A stretch of DNA of 64,000 nucleotides from an uncultured Phycisphaeraceae bacterium (GCA_937899905.1 CALCCF010000103.1:17702-81701), one strand, 5' to 3'. Positions 49,794-59,922 are shown, counted from the stretch's first letter. The notes: a model not told the origin generated them from the letters alone. Numbers and translations: made by a program.

Positions 49794-50511
49794 CGGCTAC
49801 CTCCGCGGTTACGCCGTCTGTTCGCAGACGCTCCAGCAAAACCGCGGCCAAACTCGGGTCCTGCTGCTCGAACTCGGAGATGATCTTGTTGCGCTGCCGC
49901 CCCTCCATCGCCCGGAGGTACTCCACAACGATGGCCTGCCCATCGAGCCCTCCCTGCGGCGGCTGGGCCTGCCCGTCCCACAACGCCATGAGCACGTTGG
50001 CCGCCGCGGGCGCCCGCAATCCCTGGATCGTGTCCACCGCTGTACGGAATTGCTCCTGCCCGAGCAGGTTGTCGCGCTCGGCGATGCGAGCCTCGAACGC
50101 CGCCCGCTGGAGCTCGATCGCCTCCCCCAGACGATCGGTCTGCGCCCGCTCCTGCGCGAGCAGGCTGCGGAGGTCATCCAGCTCCCGCATCGCCCTGGTC
50201 ATGCGCTGATCGGCGGCCATCGCCGCCTCCTGCTGGAGCCCGACGAGTTCCTCGGCCGTCATCGGCGACGTCAGCAGCTCTTCGACACGCTCGCGTAGAG
50301 CATCCATCTCCTGCGTGCGCGCCTCCTCGGCTTCGATTTCGGCCGTAAACCGAGCCTCACGGTCGTCCGGCGTTTCGCCGAGAATCTCCCGGATCTCGTC
50401 GATGCGTTCCCGATCGAGCCGGCCGCTCACGCCGAGCCAGCCAACGAACGCCGCGATCGCAATGAGGTTCGCGAGCGCCATCACCGACACGATCGTCCAC
50501 AGGTTCCGCAT
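49756..50511 (-). CDS. MotE-like coiled-coil flagellar protein
   Basis: 251 residues: one N-terminal membrane helix (about 5-27, MALANLIAIAAFVGWLGV), then a long coiled coil (about 35-165), and a C-terminal domain with YLRAMEGRQRNKIISEFEQQ and PSLAAVLLERLRTDG, the MgtE-N-like fold seen in MotE/YlxF. In other bacteria MotE supports stator function. Its place between fliJ and fliK is that of ylxF in Bacillus. The family match is by architecture and context, so moderately sure. Confidence 0.75.
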   Translation of the reverse strand: MRNLWTIVSVMALANLIAIAAFVGWLGVSGRLDRERIDEIREILGETPDDREARFTAEIEAEEARTQEMDALRERVEELLTSPMTAEELVGLQQEAAMAADQRMTRAMRELDDLRSLLAQERAQTDRLGEAIELQRAAFEARIAERDNLLGQEQFRTAVDTIQGLRAPAAANVLMALWDGQAQPPQGGLDGQAIVVEYLRAMEGRQRNKIISEFEQQDPSLAAVLLERLRTDGVTAEVADAAAGPGQPKGP

Positions 50512-50514
50512 CGC

Positions 50515-50970
50515 CTAGCCCTCCGTCGCCTCGTGCCCGCGCCGCATCACCATCAGATCATCGACCTCGAGCCGCTCGGCCTTCTCCAACTCGTCCATCC
50601 AGGCGCGCAGCCGCTGCTCGCGCAGACGATTGATGGCCTCGTGCTGCACCGACGCCTCACGCAGCACGTCGCGCGCCGCATCGATACGCTTCTGCACGCC
50701 GGCCAGCTTGATGGCCAGCGCACGGGCCTTGCGATCCGCCCCCAGCTCGCCCGCGATGTGCTCCCGCAGTGAGTTCGCGGTCAGCCGACCGACCATCATC
50801 GATCGCGTCACGTCGCGCTCCGCCTCGACGGCCAGCCGCAGGTCCACCAAGTCGCGCTCGATCTCCAGCCGCTCGTGCTGCACAGCCGCCAGCGCGGCCT
50901 GCGCCCGCTGCTCCTCGCGATGGCGCTGCTCCAGCACGGCCTGCAACTCGAAGACGAACCGCCGCGCCAT
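50515..50970 (-). CDS. fliJ: Flagellar export protein FliJ
   Basis: A 151-residue protein predicted to be almost entirely coiled coil (heavy in Arg, Glu, Ala, Leu), starting FVFELQAVLEQRHREEQRAQ. FliJ links the FliI ATPase ring to FlhA, much like a rotary ATPase stalk. It lies 3 bases after fliI. Sequence conservation in this family is weak; the call rests on coiled coil, length and position. Confidence 0.85.
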   Translation of the reverse strand: MARRFVFELQAVLEQRHREEQRAQAALAAVQHERLEIERDLVDLRLAVEAERDVTRSMMVGRLTANSLREHIAGELGADRKARALAIKLAGVQKRIDAARDVLREASVQHEAINRLREQRLRAWMDELEKAERLEVDDLMVMRRGHEATEG

Positions 50971-50973
50971 CGA

Positions 50974-52329
50974 TCAAGCCCCCTCGCCCAAGGTCGACTC
51001 GATCGCGCCGGCCAGCGCGAGCAGCTTCTCGCGGGCAGACTCGAACCGATCGGAGTCTCCCACCGATTGCTGCAGCACGCCCTCGATCTGCGGCATCAGG
51101 TCGATCGCGGCGTCGACGTCCGGGCTCGACCCCTTCGCGTACGCCCCGATGCGCACGAGGTCCTCCGATTTGGCGTAGGCCGCCAGCAATCGGACCACCG
51201 AGGTCCGCGCCCTGGCGTGGTCCTGGTCCATCAGCCGCGTTGCCAAACGGCTTACCGAACCGAGCACATCGCCCGCCGGGAAGTGGCCACGCGTGGCAAG
51301 CTCGCGAGAGAGCAGGACGTGCCCGTCGAGCACGCCGCGGACGGCATCCGACACCGGCTCATTAAAGTCGTCGCCTTCAACGAGCACGGTGTAGAGCCCG
51401 GTGATCGATCCGACGCGCCCATCGCCCAGTTCCACCGTGCCGGCGCGCTCGAGCATGGTCGCCATGTTCGCAAATACGCCTGGCGTGTACCCACGGCTCG
51501 TCGGCGGCTCACCCGCGGCGAGGCCGATCTGCCGGAGCGCATGGGCATACCGCGTGAGTGAGTCCATCACCAGCAGCACGCTCGAACCGTGATCGCGAAA
51601 GTGCTCGGCAATCGCGCACGCCGAACGTGCGGCCCGTGTGCGCATCAACGGGGGCTCATCGGCCGTCGAGCAGACAACCACGCTACGTGCCAATCCCTCT
51701 TCACCCAACGCATCCTCGATGAACTCGCGAACCTCACGACCGCGCTCACCCAGCAGCGCCACCACGACCACGTCCGCATCCGTCTGCCGCGTGATCTGGC
51801 CCAGCAGCGTGCTCTTGCCCACACCCGGCCCGGCGAAGATGCCCATGCGCTGTCCGCGACCGATGGGTGTGATGAGATCGATCGACCGAACGCCGGTTCG
51901 CAGCGGCGTGGCGATGGGCTCGCGCGCCATGGGCCCGACACGCGCCGCATCAAGCGGCGCCCAACCGTGCTCGCGCACGGGAGGTTTGCCGTCGAGCGGC
52001 CCCCCCATGGCGTCGATGACCCTGCCGAGCATCGCCGGTCCCGCCGCGATGCTGGCCCACGCTTGCAGGCCCTCCACCGAGTCGCCCGCGCGGACGCCAT
52101 CACCCCGGCCCATCAGCATCACGATCGCGTGCCCGTCAGCAAGGCCGACGATCTCGCCGAGTTGCCCCTCTCCACCAACCAGCGACGAACGCACACGCAC
52201 GACCGAGCCCACCGGCATCGGCAGCCCGCGCACCAGCAGCGTGGAGCCGCGGAGCGTCGCGACGCGGCCGGCAACGCCCATCGGCACAACCGATTCCAAC
52301 GCCCCGACGGCTTGGGTGAGCACGCTCAT
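50974..52329 (-). CDS. fliI: Flagellum-specific ATPase FliI
   Basis: A 451-residue F1-ATPase-like enzyme that energises export. Walker A GPGVGKSTLL is at 167-176 and Walker B in SVLLVMDSLTRYA; GERGREVREFIED and GEPPTSRGYTPGVFA are family signatures. FliI forms a hexamer with FliH and FliJ. The start overlaps the fliH stop as ATGA. Confidence 0.97.
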   Translation of the reverse strand: MSVLTQAVGALESVVPMGVAGRVATLRGSTLLVRGLPMPVGSVVRVRSSLVGGEGQLGEIVGLADGHAIVMLMGRGDGVRAGDSVEGLQAWASIAAGPAMLGRVIDAMGGPLDGKPPVREHGWAPLDAARVGPMAREPIATPLRTGVRSIDLITPIGRGQRMGIFAGPGVGKSTLLGQITRQTDADVVVVALLGERGREVREFIEDALGEEGLARSVVVCSTADEPPLMRTRAARSACAIAEHFRDHGSSVLLVMDSLTRYAHALRQIGLAAGEPPTSRGYTPGVFANMATMLERAGTVELGDGRVGSITGLYTVLVEGDDFNEPVSDAVRGVLDGHVLLSRELATRGHFPAGDVLGSVSRLATRLMDQDHARARTSVVRLLAAYAKSEDLVRIGAYAKGSSPDVDAAIDLMPQIEGVLQQSVGDSDRFESAREKLLALAGAIESTLGEGA

Positions 52330-53069
52330 GACGATTCATCCGCGGCGGTGTTGCCCGTCCCGTCGGTGCTGCCGGGGAGCAAGGCCTCGATGATCCGCAC
52401 GATCTGGGTTTCGATGGTGGCGTCGACACTCGTCTCGTCGGCGTCGATGACGACCGAACCGTGCGACAGAGAAGGGTCTTCGAGAACCACAACGCTCGGC
52501 GAATCATGCATCTTCTCGGCGATGCGCGGCAGCGCCGCTCGGACGGCCGCCGCGCCCTCCGGCGACACCTTCACACGCAGCCTCGACGGTGCCATCGCGA
52601 GCTCGATAGCCGCGACCAACTGGCGGGCGGCGGCCTGGTCGTCGTTCTCGATCGCTCGCTTTGCCACGCGTTCGCCCAGCTTCAGGGCCAGTTCCAGTAC
52701 ACCACGCTCGGCCTCTAGCTGCAACTGGCCGCGCAGCTTCTCGAAGCTGGCGAGCGCCTCGGTCCACGCGCCTTGGAGCGCTTCGAGGATTTCACGCTCA
52801 GCGGCGATCGCCTCGGCCTGGCCCTGCTCGTGACCCTGCTTGCGTCCTTCCTCCAGGCCCTTCGCGAGCCCGTCGGCATACCCACTTTCGGTCGCGTCGC
52901 CGATGAGCCGCTCACGCTCGGCCTGCGCATCGGCGATCATCTGCTGCGCTTCGGCTTCTGCACGTTCGACGATCGAGCGTCCCTGGCGCGCAAGATCGCC
53001 AAGGTCGAGCACCACCGCGTCGCGCGCGAGAGACGATGCGTCGGCGCGCGGGATCAGCGGCATGACCAC
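52326..53069 (-). CDS. fliH: Flagellar assembly protein FliH
   Basis: 247 residues: N-terminal short region, a long central coiled coil with many Gly/Ala repeats (DGLAKGLEEGRKQGHEQGQA, the GxxxG-type pattern of FliH), and a C-terminal domain with VKVSPEGAAAVRAAL and SHGSVVIDADETSVDATIE. FliH holds FliI at the export apparatus and resembles the V-ATPase peripheral stalk. It is coupled to fliI by a four-base overlap. Confidence 0.92.
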   Translation of the reverse strand: MVMPLIPRADASSLARDAVVLDLGDLARQGRSIVERAEAEAQQMIADAQAERERLIGDATESGYADGLAKGLEEGRKQGHEQGQAEAIAAEREILEALQGAWTEALASFEKLRGQLQLEAERGVLELALKLGERVAKRAIENDDQAAARQLVAAIELAMAPSRLRVKVSPEGAAAVRAALPRIAEKMHDSPSVVVLEDPSLSHGSVVIDADETSVDATIETQIVRIIEALLPGSTDGTGNTAADESS

Positions 53070-53097
53070 GCTCCGGATAGCTCGGCCCCCGGTAGCA

Positions 53098-54135
53098 TCA
53101 CACCACCAGTTCCGTGTCGCCGCGGCCCTGGATCATGACATCGCCGGCTTCCTCCAGCCTGCGCACGATGTCGACGATGCGCTGCTGCGAGGCCTCGACG
53201 TCGCTGATACGGACCGGCCCCATGAACTCCATGTCTTCCTTGATGAGCTCGGCCGCACGGGCGGACATGTTGGTGAAGATCTTCTCTTGCAGCTCTTCGC
53301 TGGCGGTCTTGAGCGCGAGCGCCAGCTCGTCGTTGTCGACCTCCTTGAGCACCGACTGGATGCCCTTGTCGTTGACGAGCATGATGTCCTCGAAGACGAA
53401 CATCAGGCGGCGAATCTGCTCGACCAGGTCCGGATCCTCGGACTCGAGTCCCTCCATGATCGCCTTCTCGGTCGAGCGGTCGGCCAGGTTCAGCATCTCG
53501 GCCACGGTGGGCACGCCGCCGCTCTTCTCCATGCTCTGCATGAGCATGTTGCTCAGCCGGCTTTCAAGGCCGCGCTCGACCTCGCGGATGACCTCAGGGT
53601 TGGTCTGCTCCATGTTGGCGATGCGCTTGATGACCTCGATCTGCTTTTGCATCGGCAAGCCGACGAGAATCTCGGCCGCCTTGTTGTGGCTGAGATGGCA
53701 CAGGATCAGCGCGATCGTCTGAGGGTGCTCATCCTGGATGAACGTCAGCAGGTTCTCGCTCTCGGCTCGCTGCAAGAAGCTAAACGGTGTCTTCTGCACC
53801 TGCGTCTGGATCTGCGAGAGGACCTTCTTTGCCTGGTCCGGATCCAGCGCGCTGTTGAGCAGTTCCTTCGCGAAGTCGAGGTTGCCCTCGCCCGCGTACT
53901 CGTTCGCAACGGTCAGGTCGTAAAACTCACGGACGACCGCCTCTTGCAGCTTGCTGGGCACCCGGCCCAGGCTGGCGAGTTCACGCGTGACCTCCTCAAC
54001 GACCTCGGGATTCATCGACTTCAGCGCAACCGAAGCGCTCTCGGGCCCGATGGCGAGCAGCAGGATGGCCGCCTTGGTCACGCCATCAAGGTCGTGAGGG
54101 TTGTTGGGCAGTTTCTCGTGTGGCTTGCGTGGCAC
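53098..54135 (-). CDS. fliG: Flagellar motor switch protein FliG
   Basis: A 345-residue C-ring protein that touches the stator. Starts GVTKAAILLLAIGPESASVA; the middle domain has the EHPQTIALILCHLSHNKA signature (EHPQ) and the C-terminal torque helix lies near DIMLVNDKGIQSVLKEVDND with the conserved charged residues, followed by MGPVRISDVEASQQRIVDIV. It starts with GTG preceded by GGAGGG. Length and domain order are normal. Confidence 0.97.
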   Translation of the reverse strand: MPRKPHEKLPNNPHDLDGVTKAAILLLAIGPESASVALKSMNPEVVEEVTRELASLGRVPSKLQEAVVREFYDLTVANEYAGEGNLDFAKELLNSALDPDQAKKVLSQIQTQVQKTPFSFLQRAESENLLTFIQDEHPQTIALILCHLSHNKAAEILVGLPMQKQIEVIKRIANMEQTNPEVIREVERGLESRLSNMLMQSMEKSGGVPTVAEMLNLADRSTEKAIMEGLESEDPDLVEQIRRLMFVFEDIMLVNDKGIQSVLKEVDNDELALALKTASEELQEKIFTNMSARAAELIKEDMEFMGPVRISDVEASQQRIVDIVRRLEEAGDVMIQGRGDTELVV

Positions 54136-54193
54136 GATGCCCTCCGAAACGACCCGCGGAATGACCGGCGGAATGACCGGCGAATGGGAACGC

Positions 54194-55903
54194 CTACTCC
54201 TCGCTCGCGGAGATCCAACTCTGCAACAGCGTCGCCGCCGCCTCTGGAGACGAATTCACCAGTTCGCCGACCTGCTCAAGCATCTTGCTCGAACGGACCT
54301 GCTCTTCGTCGAGCTCGATGCCCGACATCGGGACGTCGCCCTCATCGGCCTCGCCGTACAGATCACCGTCGACCTGGAGCGCCGGCGGGATGCCAACGAG
54401 GTCCTCGGCCGAAGGCAACTCGACACGCCTGGTGGCCTTGCGCACGAGCAGGGCCATCATCGCCAGGCTCACCACAGCGAGCACACCCAGCACCGCCGTA
54501 TCGATGATGCCGCCACCGGTAAGACCCAACAGTCCTGTACCACCACCGAGCCCGCCGCCAAGACCGAGACCGCCGGCCTGACCCGGCGTGCCGGTCATCG
54601 CGACATCGCTGAGCATCGACACAGTCACGGCAACGTCTGCCGGGTCGCCCGAGACGATGTTTCCAAGCGCCAACTGGATCCGCCGCTCCATATCGCCCCG
54701 AAGCGAATCGAAGCGTTGCGCGATGTCGGCCGGAGATGGCGCGGGTAGCGCTTCCTCGCCCTCGGCCGGCGGCTCGCGCTCCTGCTCGATGAGCCGGCTG
54801 ATGTGGCTCCTGGGCACGCCGAGCATAACCGAGACGCCCTCGATATCGCCTCCGGGGTCCTCGATGTTCTCCGCCGAGGATCCGAACCGGTTCTCAAAGG
54901 TGGTCTCTTCCGTGCTCTCCGTGGTGCTCGAGCCGGTCGCCGAGCCCTGGTTGATCGACATCGATTCGTTCGATCGCGTCCCGGGCGCACCACCCTGGGC
55001 GGCGTTCTGCTGATTGAGGTTTGAGACGGTCTCGCTCGCCAGGCCCGATACCGGCCGCTCAAATTGCTGGCGCTGCGTTGATGAGCGTGCATGGTCGACC
55101 CGGGCAAGCACCGCCAGTGACATGCCCGGGATGTCGCGAAGGAACTCCCTGATCTTGTCCTCGAGCATCGCCTCGACTTGGGCGCGATGCTCCAGCGTGC
55201 CGCGGGCATCCAGCCTCGAATCGGTCCGCGGGAAGTACGCCAGCCCGCTAATGCCATCGACCACCGAGACGTCCTGAGGTTCAAGCCCGGAGACCGCATT
55301 TCCAACGGCAATCGCGACGGCGTCCACCGAATCCTGCGGCAAGGCACCGGCCGCCGGCCAGACCATCACCGAGGCCGTCGGCGAGCGGTGCGCACGCCCG
55401 AGGCCAGCCTGCTCGGGCATGTTGATCATGACCCGGGCCTGGCGCAGCGATCGCCACGCGGTGAGCGACTTCGAAAGCTCGTCCTGGTACAACGCCCAGT
55501 ACTGCTGGTGGTTGTCCTGGCGGCTGTTCATCCAGCTGCGGCCTTCGACGAGCCGCTCGAACAGGGATGCGGTCTGGATCGGCACCACCTGCTCTTCCAT
55601 CAGCAGGCCGCGCGCCATCGACGCCTGTTCTGGCGAGACCAGGACCTCGCCGGTCGCGTTGGTCGTCGCTGGGATACCCGAAGCCCGCAGGAACATCATG
55701 GCGCGCGCCCGGTCGGCGTCATCGGGGATGACCACGGCCGCCACGGACGAACCACCCGAGGCGTACTGCGACACCAGGAAGAACGACATGCCCAGGATGA
55801 TCACAACGCTACCGATCAGCAGCTTCTCGAGGGTGCCAAGACGACCCAGGTAGCCGGCCAGATGGCGCAGCCTTTCCTTCGGTTGTGTCGCGGCCGTCTC
55901 CAC
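54194..55903 (-). CDS. fliF: Flagellar MS-ring protein FliF
   Basis: A 569-residue inner-membrane ring protein. Two membrane helices lie at about 23-44 and 455-475, with ring-building motifs between them, including GEVLVSPEQASMARGLLMEE and SRLIEQE near the second half. The C-terminal cytoplasmic tail, ending GELVNSSPEAAATLLQSWIS, binds FliG. A GTG at 55903 preceded by AGGGAG is chosen; another GTG at 55966 is in frame but has no binding site. The 181-base gap to fliE contains alternative hairpins. Confidence 0.93.
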   Translation of the reverse strand: METAATQPKERLRHLAGYLGRLGTLEKLLIGSVVIILGMSFFLVSQYASGGSSVAAVVIPDDADRARAMMFLRASGIPATTNATGEVLVSPEQASMARGLLMEEQVVPIQTASLFERLVEGRSWMNSRQDNHQQYWALYQDELSKSLTAWRSLRQARVMINMPEQAGLGRAHRSPTASVMVWPAAGALPQDSVDAVAIAVGNAVSGLEPQDVSVVDGISGLAYFPRTDSRLDARGTLEHRAQVEAMLEDKIREFLRDIPGMSLAVLARVDHARSSTQRQQFERPVSGLASETVSNLNQQNAAQGGAPGTRSNESMSINQGSATGSSTTESTEETTFENRFGSSAENIEDPGGDIEGVSVMLGVPRSHISRLIEQEREPPAEGEEALPAPSPADIAQRFDSLRGDMERRIQLALGNIVSGDPADVAVTVSMLSDVAMTGTPGQAGGLGLGGGLGGGTGLLGLTGGGIIDTAVLGVLAVVSLAMMALLVRKATRRVELPSAEDLVGIPPALQVDGDLYGEADEGDVPMSGIELDEEQVRSSKMLEQVGELVNSSPEAAATLLQSWISASEE

Positions 55904-56004
55904 GCCCGGGCTCCCTGTGCGCGTTCCACGCGCAAACCGCGCCGACAAAGGCCGGCGCGATACCACGAATTCGGTTAGTCGGGTTCCGGGGCTTGAATCA
56001 GTGC

Positions 56005-56055
56005 GGCTTTACGAAGCCAACCCTGCGCGGCGATGCGCAAAAGCCGCGCATCGGG
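56005..56055 (-). promoter_or_regulatory. Alternative hairpins in the fliE-fliF gap
   Basis: GCGCGGC (56025-56031) can pair with GCCGCGC (56043-56049), while GATGCGC (56032-56038) can pair with GCGCATC (56046-56052); the two share 56046-56049 and exclude each other. A third small hairpin GGCTT-TACG-AAGCC is at 56005-56018. This may be an attenuator or mRNA processing site between fliE and fliF. Confidence 0.4.
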
Positions 56056-56084
56056 TTCTCAGCGACGATCTCGGCACGCGTCGA

Positions 56085-56393
56085 TCAGACGCGCATCTGC
56101 TGGATCTCCTGGTACGCCTCCATCACGCGGTTGCGCATCTGCTGGAGCAACTGGAAGGCGGTGTCGGCCTTCTGCGTCGCCAGCAGCACGCCCTCGAGAT
56201 CGGTGCGCTCGCCGGTCATCAGGTCTTCGACGGCCTTGTCGGCGTCCTGACGCATCTCAGAGACCTCGCGGAGCTGGCCGAACAGCGCCTGGCGGAACGC
56301 GTCGCCGTCCGTGGGCTCGTTGGACGGACCCTGGGGCTTGCCATTGGGCAGCGGGCTTCCAGAGCCGCCGATCAGTCCAACAGGATCGCTCAT
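56085..56393 (-). CDS. fliE: Flagellar hook-basal body protein FliE
   Basis: A 102-residue protein linking the MS-ring to the rod. The C-terminal half is the conserved part: MTGERTDLEGVLLATQKAD and FQLLQQMRNRVMEAYQEIQQ followed by MRV. The N-terminus is proline- and glycine-rich. The ATG at 56393 follows GGAGGCGGCGAGCG; 56411 is an alternative. It lies between flgC and fliF as usual. Confidence 0.94.
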   Translation of the reverse strand: MSDPVGLIGGSGSPLPNGKPQGPSNEPTDGDAFRQALFGQLREVSEMRQDADKAVEDLMTGERTDLEGVLLATQKADTAFQLLQQMRNRVMEAYQEIQQMRV

Positions 56394-56459
56394 CGCTCGC
56401 CGCCTCCGCACACGCCGGACGCCCTCGCCCGGTCACAGTCTCGTCGTCTTGCCCGCATG

Positions 56460-56876
56460 CTACGCGATCAACCGCAAGGCCTGGGCCAACATCGCCTTGC
56501 TCACCTCGGCCGCGGCCACGTTGGCCTCGTACGCTCGGGACGCTTCCATCGCGTCGACCTGCTCGGCCACGCTGCTGATGTCCGGGCCCATGACGTACCC
56601 ATTTTCATCGGCATGCGGGCTCGACGGCATGTAGCGGGCCCGCAAAGCGTCGGGGTTCTGGTACACCTCGCGGACGTGGACGCCCAGGCTCTGCCCATCC
56701 CGAGACGTCGCCGATGGATCCCCAGAGGCCAGCATGACCTCCCGGCGCAGGAACGGCGCGTAGTTGCCGTACTGGTCCTCCACGACGTTCGCGCCGGCGA
56801 TGTTGGCCGAGGCCGCCGTCAGGCGGATGCGCTGGGCAACCATGCCGCTGGTTGAGATGTCAAGGCTGCCAAACAC
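56460..56876 (-). CDS. flgC: Flagellar proximal rod protein FlgC
   Basis: 138 residues, N-terminus FGSLDISTSGMVAQRIRLTA followed by ASANIAGANVV, central YAPFLRREVMLAS, and C-terminal VDAMEASRAYEANVAAAEVS. These are the rod-family terminal helices. Exported by the type III apparatus. It is 28 bases after flgB and 66 bases before fliE. Confidence 0.96.
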   Translation of the reverse strand: MFGSLDISTSGMVAQRIRLTAASANIAGANVVEDQYGNYAPFLRREVMLASGDPSATSRDGQSLGVHVREVYQNPDALRARYMPSSPHADENGYVMGPDISSVAEQVDAMEASRAYEANVAAAEVSKAMLAQALRLIA

Positions 56877-56904
56877 GCCCTAGCCGCTCCTTTGATCAAC
56901 CCGA

Positions 56905-57342
56905 TCAGCCAACGCGCTGGCTGATGGCCGTGCGCAACACGCCCATGCGAGCCCGCATGAGGTCATTGGCCACGCGATACATGCCGTAGTTCTCGGTCAT
57001 GTCCTGCATCAACCGTTCGACGTCCCTGTTGTTGCGATCGTGCAGGAGCACGCCGCCGCTATCCGACGGCCGGAAGCTCAGGCTGCCGTCTCGTCGTACC
57101 TTGACCTCGCGAGAGCCACGCATGTCCAGCCCGCCGTCCACACCGCCGGTCCGCTTGCGGCGCTTCGCCACGGCCTCGCCCAGCATCTCCTGGAACCCCT
57201 GCGGCGAGACATCCTTCGCTTGGAAGTCCGGGGTGGTGAGGTTCGCGATGTTGTGCGCAAGCAGGCGCTGCCGCTGCCCGGTGAAGCGCATCATCGCTTC
57301 GAGCGCGGGGAGCGAGCCAGCCTGGATCGTCTTCTGCAACAT
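56905..57342 (-). CDS. flgB: Flagellar proximal rod protein FlgB
   Basis: 145 residues. The block RQRLLAHNIANLTTPDFQAK is the FlgB signature, and the C-terminus NYGMYRVANDLMRARMGVL is the second rod helix. The frame is open far upstream (to 57729), but that part is antisense-like Arg-rich sequence within the regulator gene, so the ATG at 57342 is used. It follows the sigma-54 regulator by 55 bases. Confidence 0.95.
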   Translation of the reverse strand: MLQKTIQAGSLPALEAMMRFTGQRQRLLAHNIANLTTPDFQAKDVSPQGFQEMLGEAVAKRRKRTGGVDGGLDMRGSREVKVRRDGSLSFRPSDSGGVLLHDRNNRDVERLMQDMTENYGMYRVANDLMRARMGVLRTAISQRVG

Positions 57343-57397
57343 CGCGTCGCTCGCCTCGCAAACCGTGGGCCAACGCCCAAAAACGCGGCCGAGCCGG

Positions 57398-58975
57398 CTA
57401 AAGGTCCGACGGGACCAGCCCGTCGCCCTTCCACTTCTTGAGCTTGATGCCCAGTGTGCGCACCCCGATGCCAAGCGCATCGGCCGACTTCTGCCGGTGC
57501 CCCTGGTACCGCTCAAGGGTCCGCACGATGGCATCGCGCTCCATGTCCTCCAGCGTGGTCGACCCAGGCGCGAACGTGATCGGCCCACCGGGCTCAACGA
57601 TCTGTGCCACGGCGCCATTGCTCGGCGCGGCCTCGAACCCGGCGGGGCCGGCCGCAACCGCCTCAGCCAAGGCGGGCACCTCTGTCGCGGGCATCGGGGA
57701 CGCCCCATTCGCCACGATCCGCGCGCCATCCTGGACGGGCGTGGTCTTCCACACCAGCCACGGCTCGATCATCTCACGCTTGATGACCACATCGCTGCGC
57801 CGATCGCCGGTCGCACTAAGCACGACCGCCCGCTCGCATACGTTCTGCAGCTCACGCACGTTGCCGGGCCAACCGTACTGGCACAACAGATCGACAGCGC
57901 CGGGCTCGAGGCGCACACCCCCTCGGCCCTCGCGCTTGGCGATCTGCCCCAAGAAGCACTCGGCCAATACCGGCACGTCCTCGACGCGGTCGGTCAGCAC
58001 CGGCAGATGGATCGGCAGCACGTTCAGCCGGAAGAACAGATCCTGGCGGAACTCTCCCGCGGCGACGGCCTTGGGTAGGTCGCGGTTGCTCGTCGCCAGC
58101 ACGCGGACATCCACCGAGATCGGCTGGCTGCTGCCCACACGCTCGAACGCGCGTTCCTGCAACACGCGGAGGAGCTTGGCCTGGATGGCCGGGCTGACCT
58201 CGCTGACCTCGTCGAGAAGCAGCGTGCCGCCGTGGGCCAGCTCGAAGCGGCCCTTGCGCATCTTGTCGGCGCCCGTAAACGCCCCCTTCTCGTGACCAAA
58301 GAGCTCGCTCTCGAGCAGCGTCTCGCTCAGGGCCGCGCAGTTGACGGCCAGGAACGGCCCGGTCCGCCGAGCGCTCAGCTCGTGGATCGAGCGCGCGACG
58401 ACCTCCTTGCCCGTGCCGCTCTCGCCGACGATCAGGACGGTGCCATGGCTATCGGCGACCGCCTGCACCTGCGCCTTCACGCTGCGCATCGCCGGCGACG
58501 CGCCGACGAGGCGATCAAGCCCGAACGCCTGTCCATTCGTCACGATTCCACCGCCGGCCTCGACCTCCGCCTGAGCACCCTCGGCCCGCAGCACCGCGTT
58601 CTCGCGACGCAGCTTCGCGTGCTGGATGGCCCGCTTGACGCAGATCAGCAGCTCGTCTCCCTCGAAGGGCTTGGTCAGGTAATCGAACGCGCCGAGCTTC
58701 ATCGCCTCGACGGCGGTCTGCACCGAGCCGAAGGCGGTCATGAGTACAACCGGCAGCTCTTCGTCGATCGCGCGCACCTGGGCGAGCAGGTCAACGCCCA
58801 TCATGCCCGGCATCTTCAGGTCGCTAACCACCGCATCCGGGCGCTGCAGCGCGACGCGATCGAGTGCTTCCTGGCCGCTGCACGCCGCGAGTGCGGTCAT
58901 GCCCGCGCGCCGGAGCACCGAGCAGACGCTGTCGCGCATCATCTCTTTGTCATCAACGACGAGTACCGTGCTCAA
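57398..58975 (-). CDS. NtrC-family sigma-54-dependent response regulator (FlrC/FlgR-like)
   Basis: 525 residues with all three domains: receiver (1-118, phospho-acceptor D52 in [10 protein letters not shown]), AAA+ sigma-54 activator domain (about 165-400, Walker A GESGTGKE, sigma-54 loop GAFTGA, and [18 protein letters not shown] sensor part), and a C-terminal Fis-type helix-turn-helix ([20 protein letters not shown]). It should activate sigma-54 promoters when phosphorylated by the kinase encoded just upstream, with which it overlaps as ATGA. A Pro/Ala-rich linker of about 70 residues precedes the HTH. Its place at the head of the operon suggests that it drives flagellar genes. Confidence 0.94.
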   Translation of the reverse strand: MSTVLVVDDKEMMRDSVCSVLRRAGMTALAACSGQEALDRVALQRPDAVVSDLKMPGMMGVDLLAQVRAIDEELPVVLMTAFGSVQTAVEAMKLGAFDYLTKPFEGDELLICVKRAIQHAKLRRENAVLRAEGAQAEVEAGGGIVTNGQAFGLDRLVGASPAMRSVKAQVQAVADSHGTVLIVGESGTGKEVVARSIHELSARRTGPFLAVNCAALSETLLESELFGHEKGAFTGADKMRKGRFELAHGGTLLLDEVSEVSPAIQAKLLRVLQERAFERVGSSQPISVDVRVLATSNRDLPKAVAAGEFRQDLFFRLNVLPIHLPVLTDRVEDVPVLAECFLGQIAKREGRGGVRLEPGAVDLLCQYGWPGNVRELQNVCERAVVLSATGDRRSDVVIKREMIEPWLVWKTTPVQDGARIVANGASPMPATEVPALAEAVAAGPAGFEAAPSNGAVAQIVEPGGPITFAPGSTTLEDMERDAIVRTLERYQGHRQKSADALGIGVRTLGIKLKKWKGDGLVPSDL

Positions 58976-59922
58976 GCCGCACCCTCCGAAACCAGAGACT
59001 CGTTCATGCTGGGGCTTCCCGACGCGCGCAATGGCACTCGCAAGACGAACCGTGCCCCCACAGCGATACCGTCTCGCATGACGCTGGACGCCTCAACGCT
59101 GCCGCCATGCGCATCGACGATCCGCTGGACCATCGCCAGGCCGAGGCCGCAACCCGTCTGCCGCGTGGTATAGAACGGGTTGAACATGCGCTCGATCGTG
59201 CCATCGGGCACGCCCGGGCCGTTGTCCTCGACGGCGTACTCCACCGCCTCGCGGCCGTCCGCTTCGATCGATCGTGTGATCACTCGCACACAGGGCGCGC
59301 CATTGGCGCCCTCTTCCGCGATAGCCTCAACCGCGTTGCGCACGAGGTTGGCGAGCGCCTGGGCCATCAGTCCTGCGTCGATCTCAACCGGCTCGGTTTC
59401 CGCTGCTATCGAGACCTTGAGCGTCACACCGGCGGCCTCGGCCATCATCTGGCATGTCGACGCCGCGCGCTGGGCGGGCTCATCGGCCCCGACCAGCGAG
59501 AATGCGGGCGTGAGCTCGCGCGCAAAGCGGAGGACGTCGCCAACGATGCCGTCCAGCTCGCGCGCGGCTCGGAGGATCTTCCCGGCCGTGTCACCCTGCT
59601 CGTTCTCGCCGAGGTCCTCGCGGAGCATCTCGGCGTGAAGCGCGATGGCCGCCAGCGGGTTACGCACCTCGTGGGCGATGCCAGCCGCCATCTCACCCAG
59701 CGCCGCCAATCGGCGGGACCGCTCCAGGCTCAGGTTCGCCTCGTTGAGCTCGCCCTTCAAGCGGGCCACCTCGGCCCGCAGCGCTTCGTGCGTGGTCTCG
59801 AGCTCGCCGGCAGCGGCGTTAAGCGCGAGGACGAGGTCGGCCAGATCCTCGGCCGAGACCTTCGCCCGGCCCTCGGCGCCCGAAAGCGGCGCCTTTGCCT
59901 CGACCGATCCCGAGGGAGGCAC
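58972..59922 (-). CDS. Soluble sensor histidine kinase (FlrB/FlgS-like)
   Basis: 316 residues with no membrane helix. An N-terminal coiled-coil region (about 25-70) leads to the HisKA domain with the phosphorylated H84 in [20 protein letters not shown], and the ATPase domain shows the N box ([13 protein letters not shown]), G1 [11 protein letters not shown] and G2 [14 protein letters not shown]. It phosphorylates the regulator encoded 3 bases downstream by overlap. The signal is unknown; FlgS-type kinases sense assembly of the export apparatus, which fits the flagellar context. It starts 2 bases after the FlgN-like gene. Confidence 0.94.
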   Translation of the reverse strand: MPPSGSVEAKAPLSGAEGRAKVSAEDLADLVLALNAAAGELETTHEALRAEVARLKGELNEANLSLERSRRLAALGEMAAGIAHEVRNPLAAIALHAEMLREDLGENEQGDTAGKILRAARELDGIVGDVLRFARELTPAFSLVGADEPAQRAASTCQMMAEAAGVTLKVSIAAETEPVEIDAGLMAQALANLVRNAVEAIAEEGANGAPCVRVITRSIEADGREAVEYAVEDNGPGVPDGTIERMFNPFYTTRQTGCGLGLAMVQRIVDAHGGSVEASSVMRDGIAVGARFVLRVPLRASGSPSMNESLVSEGAA

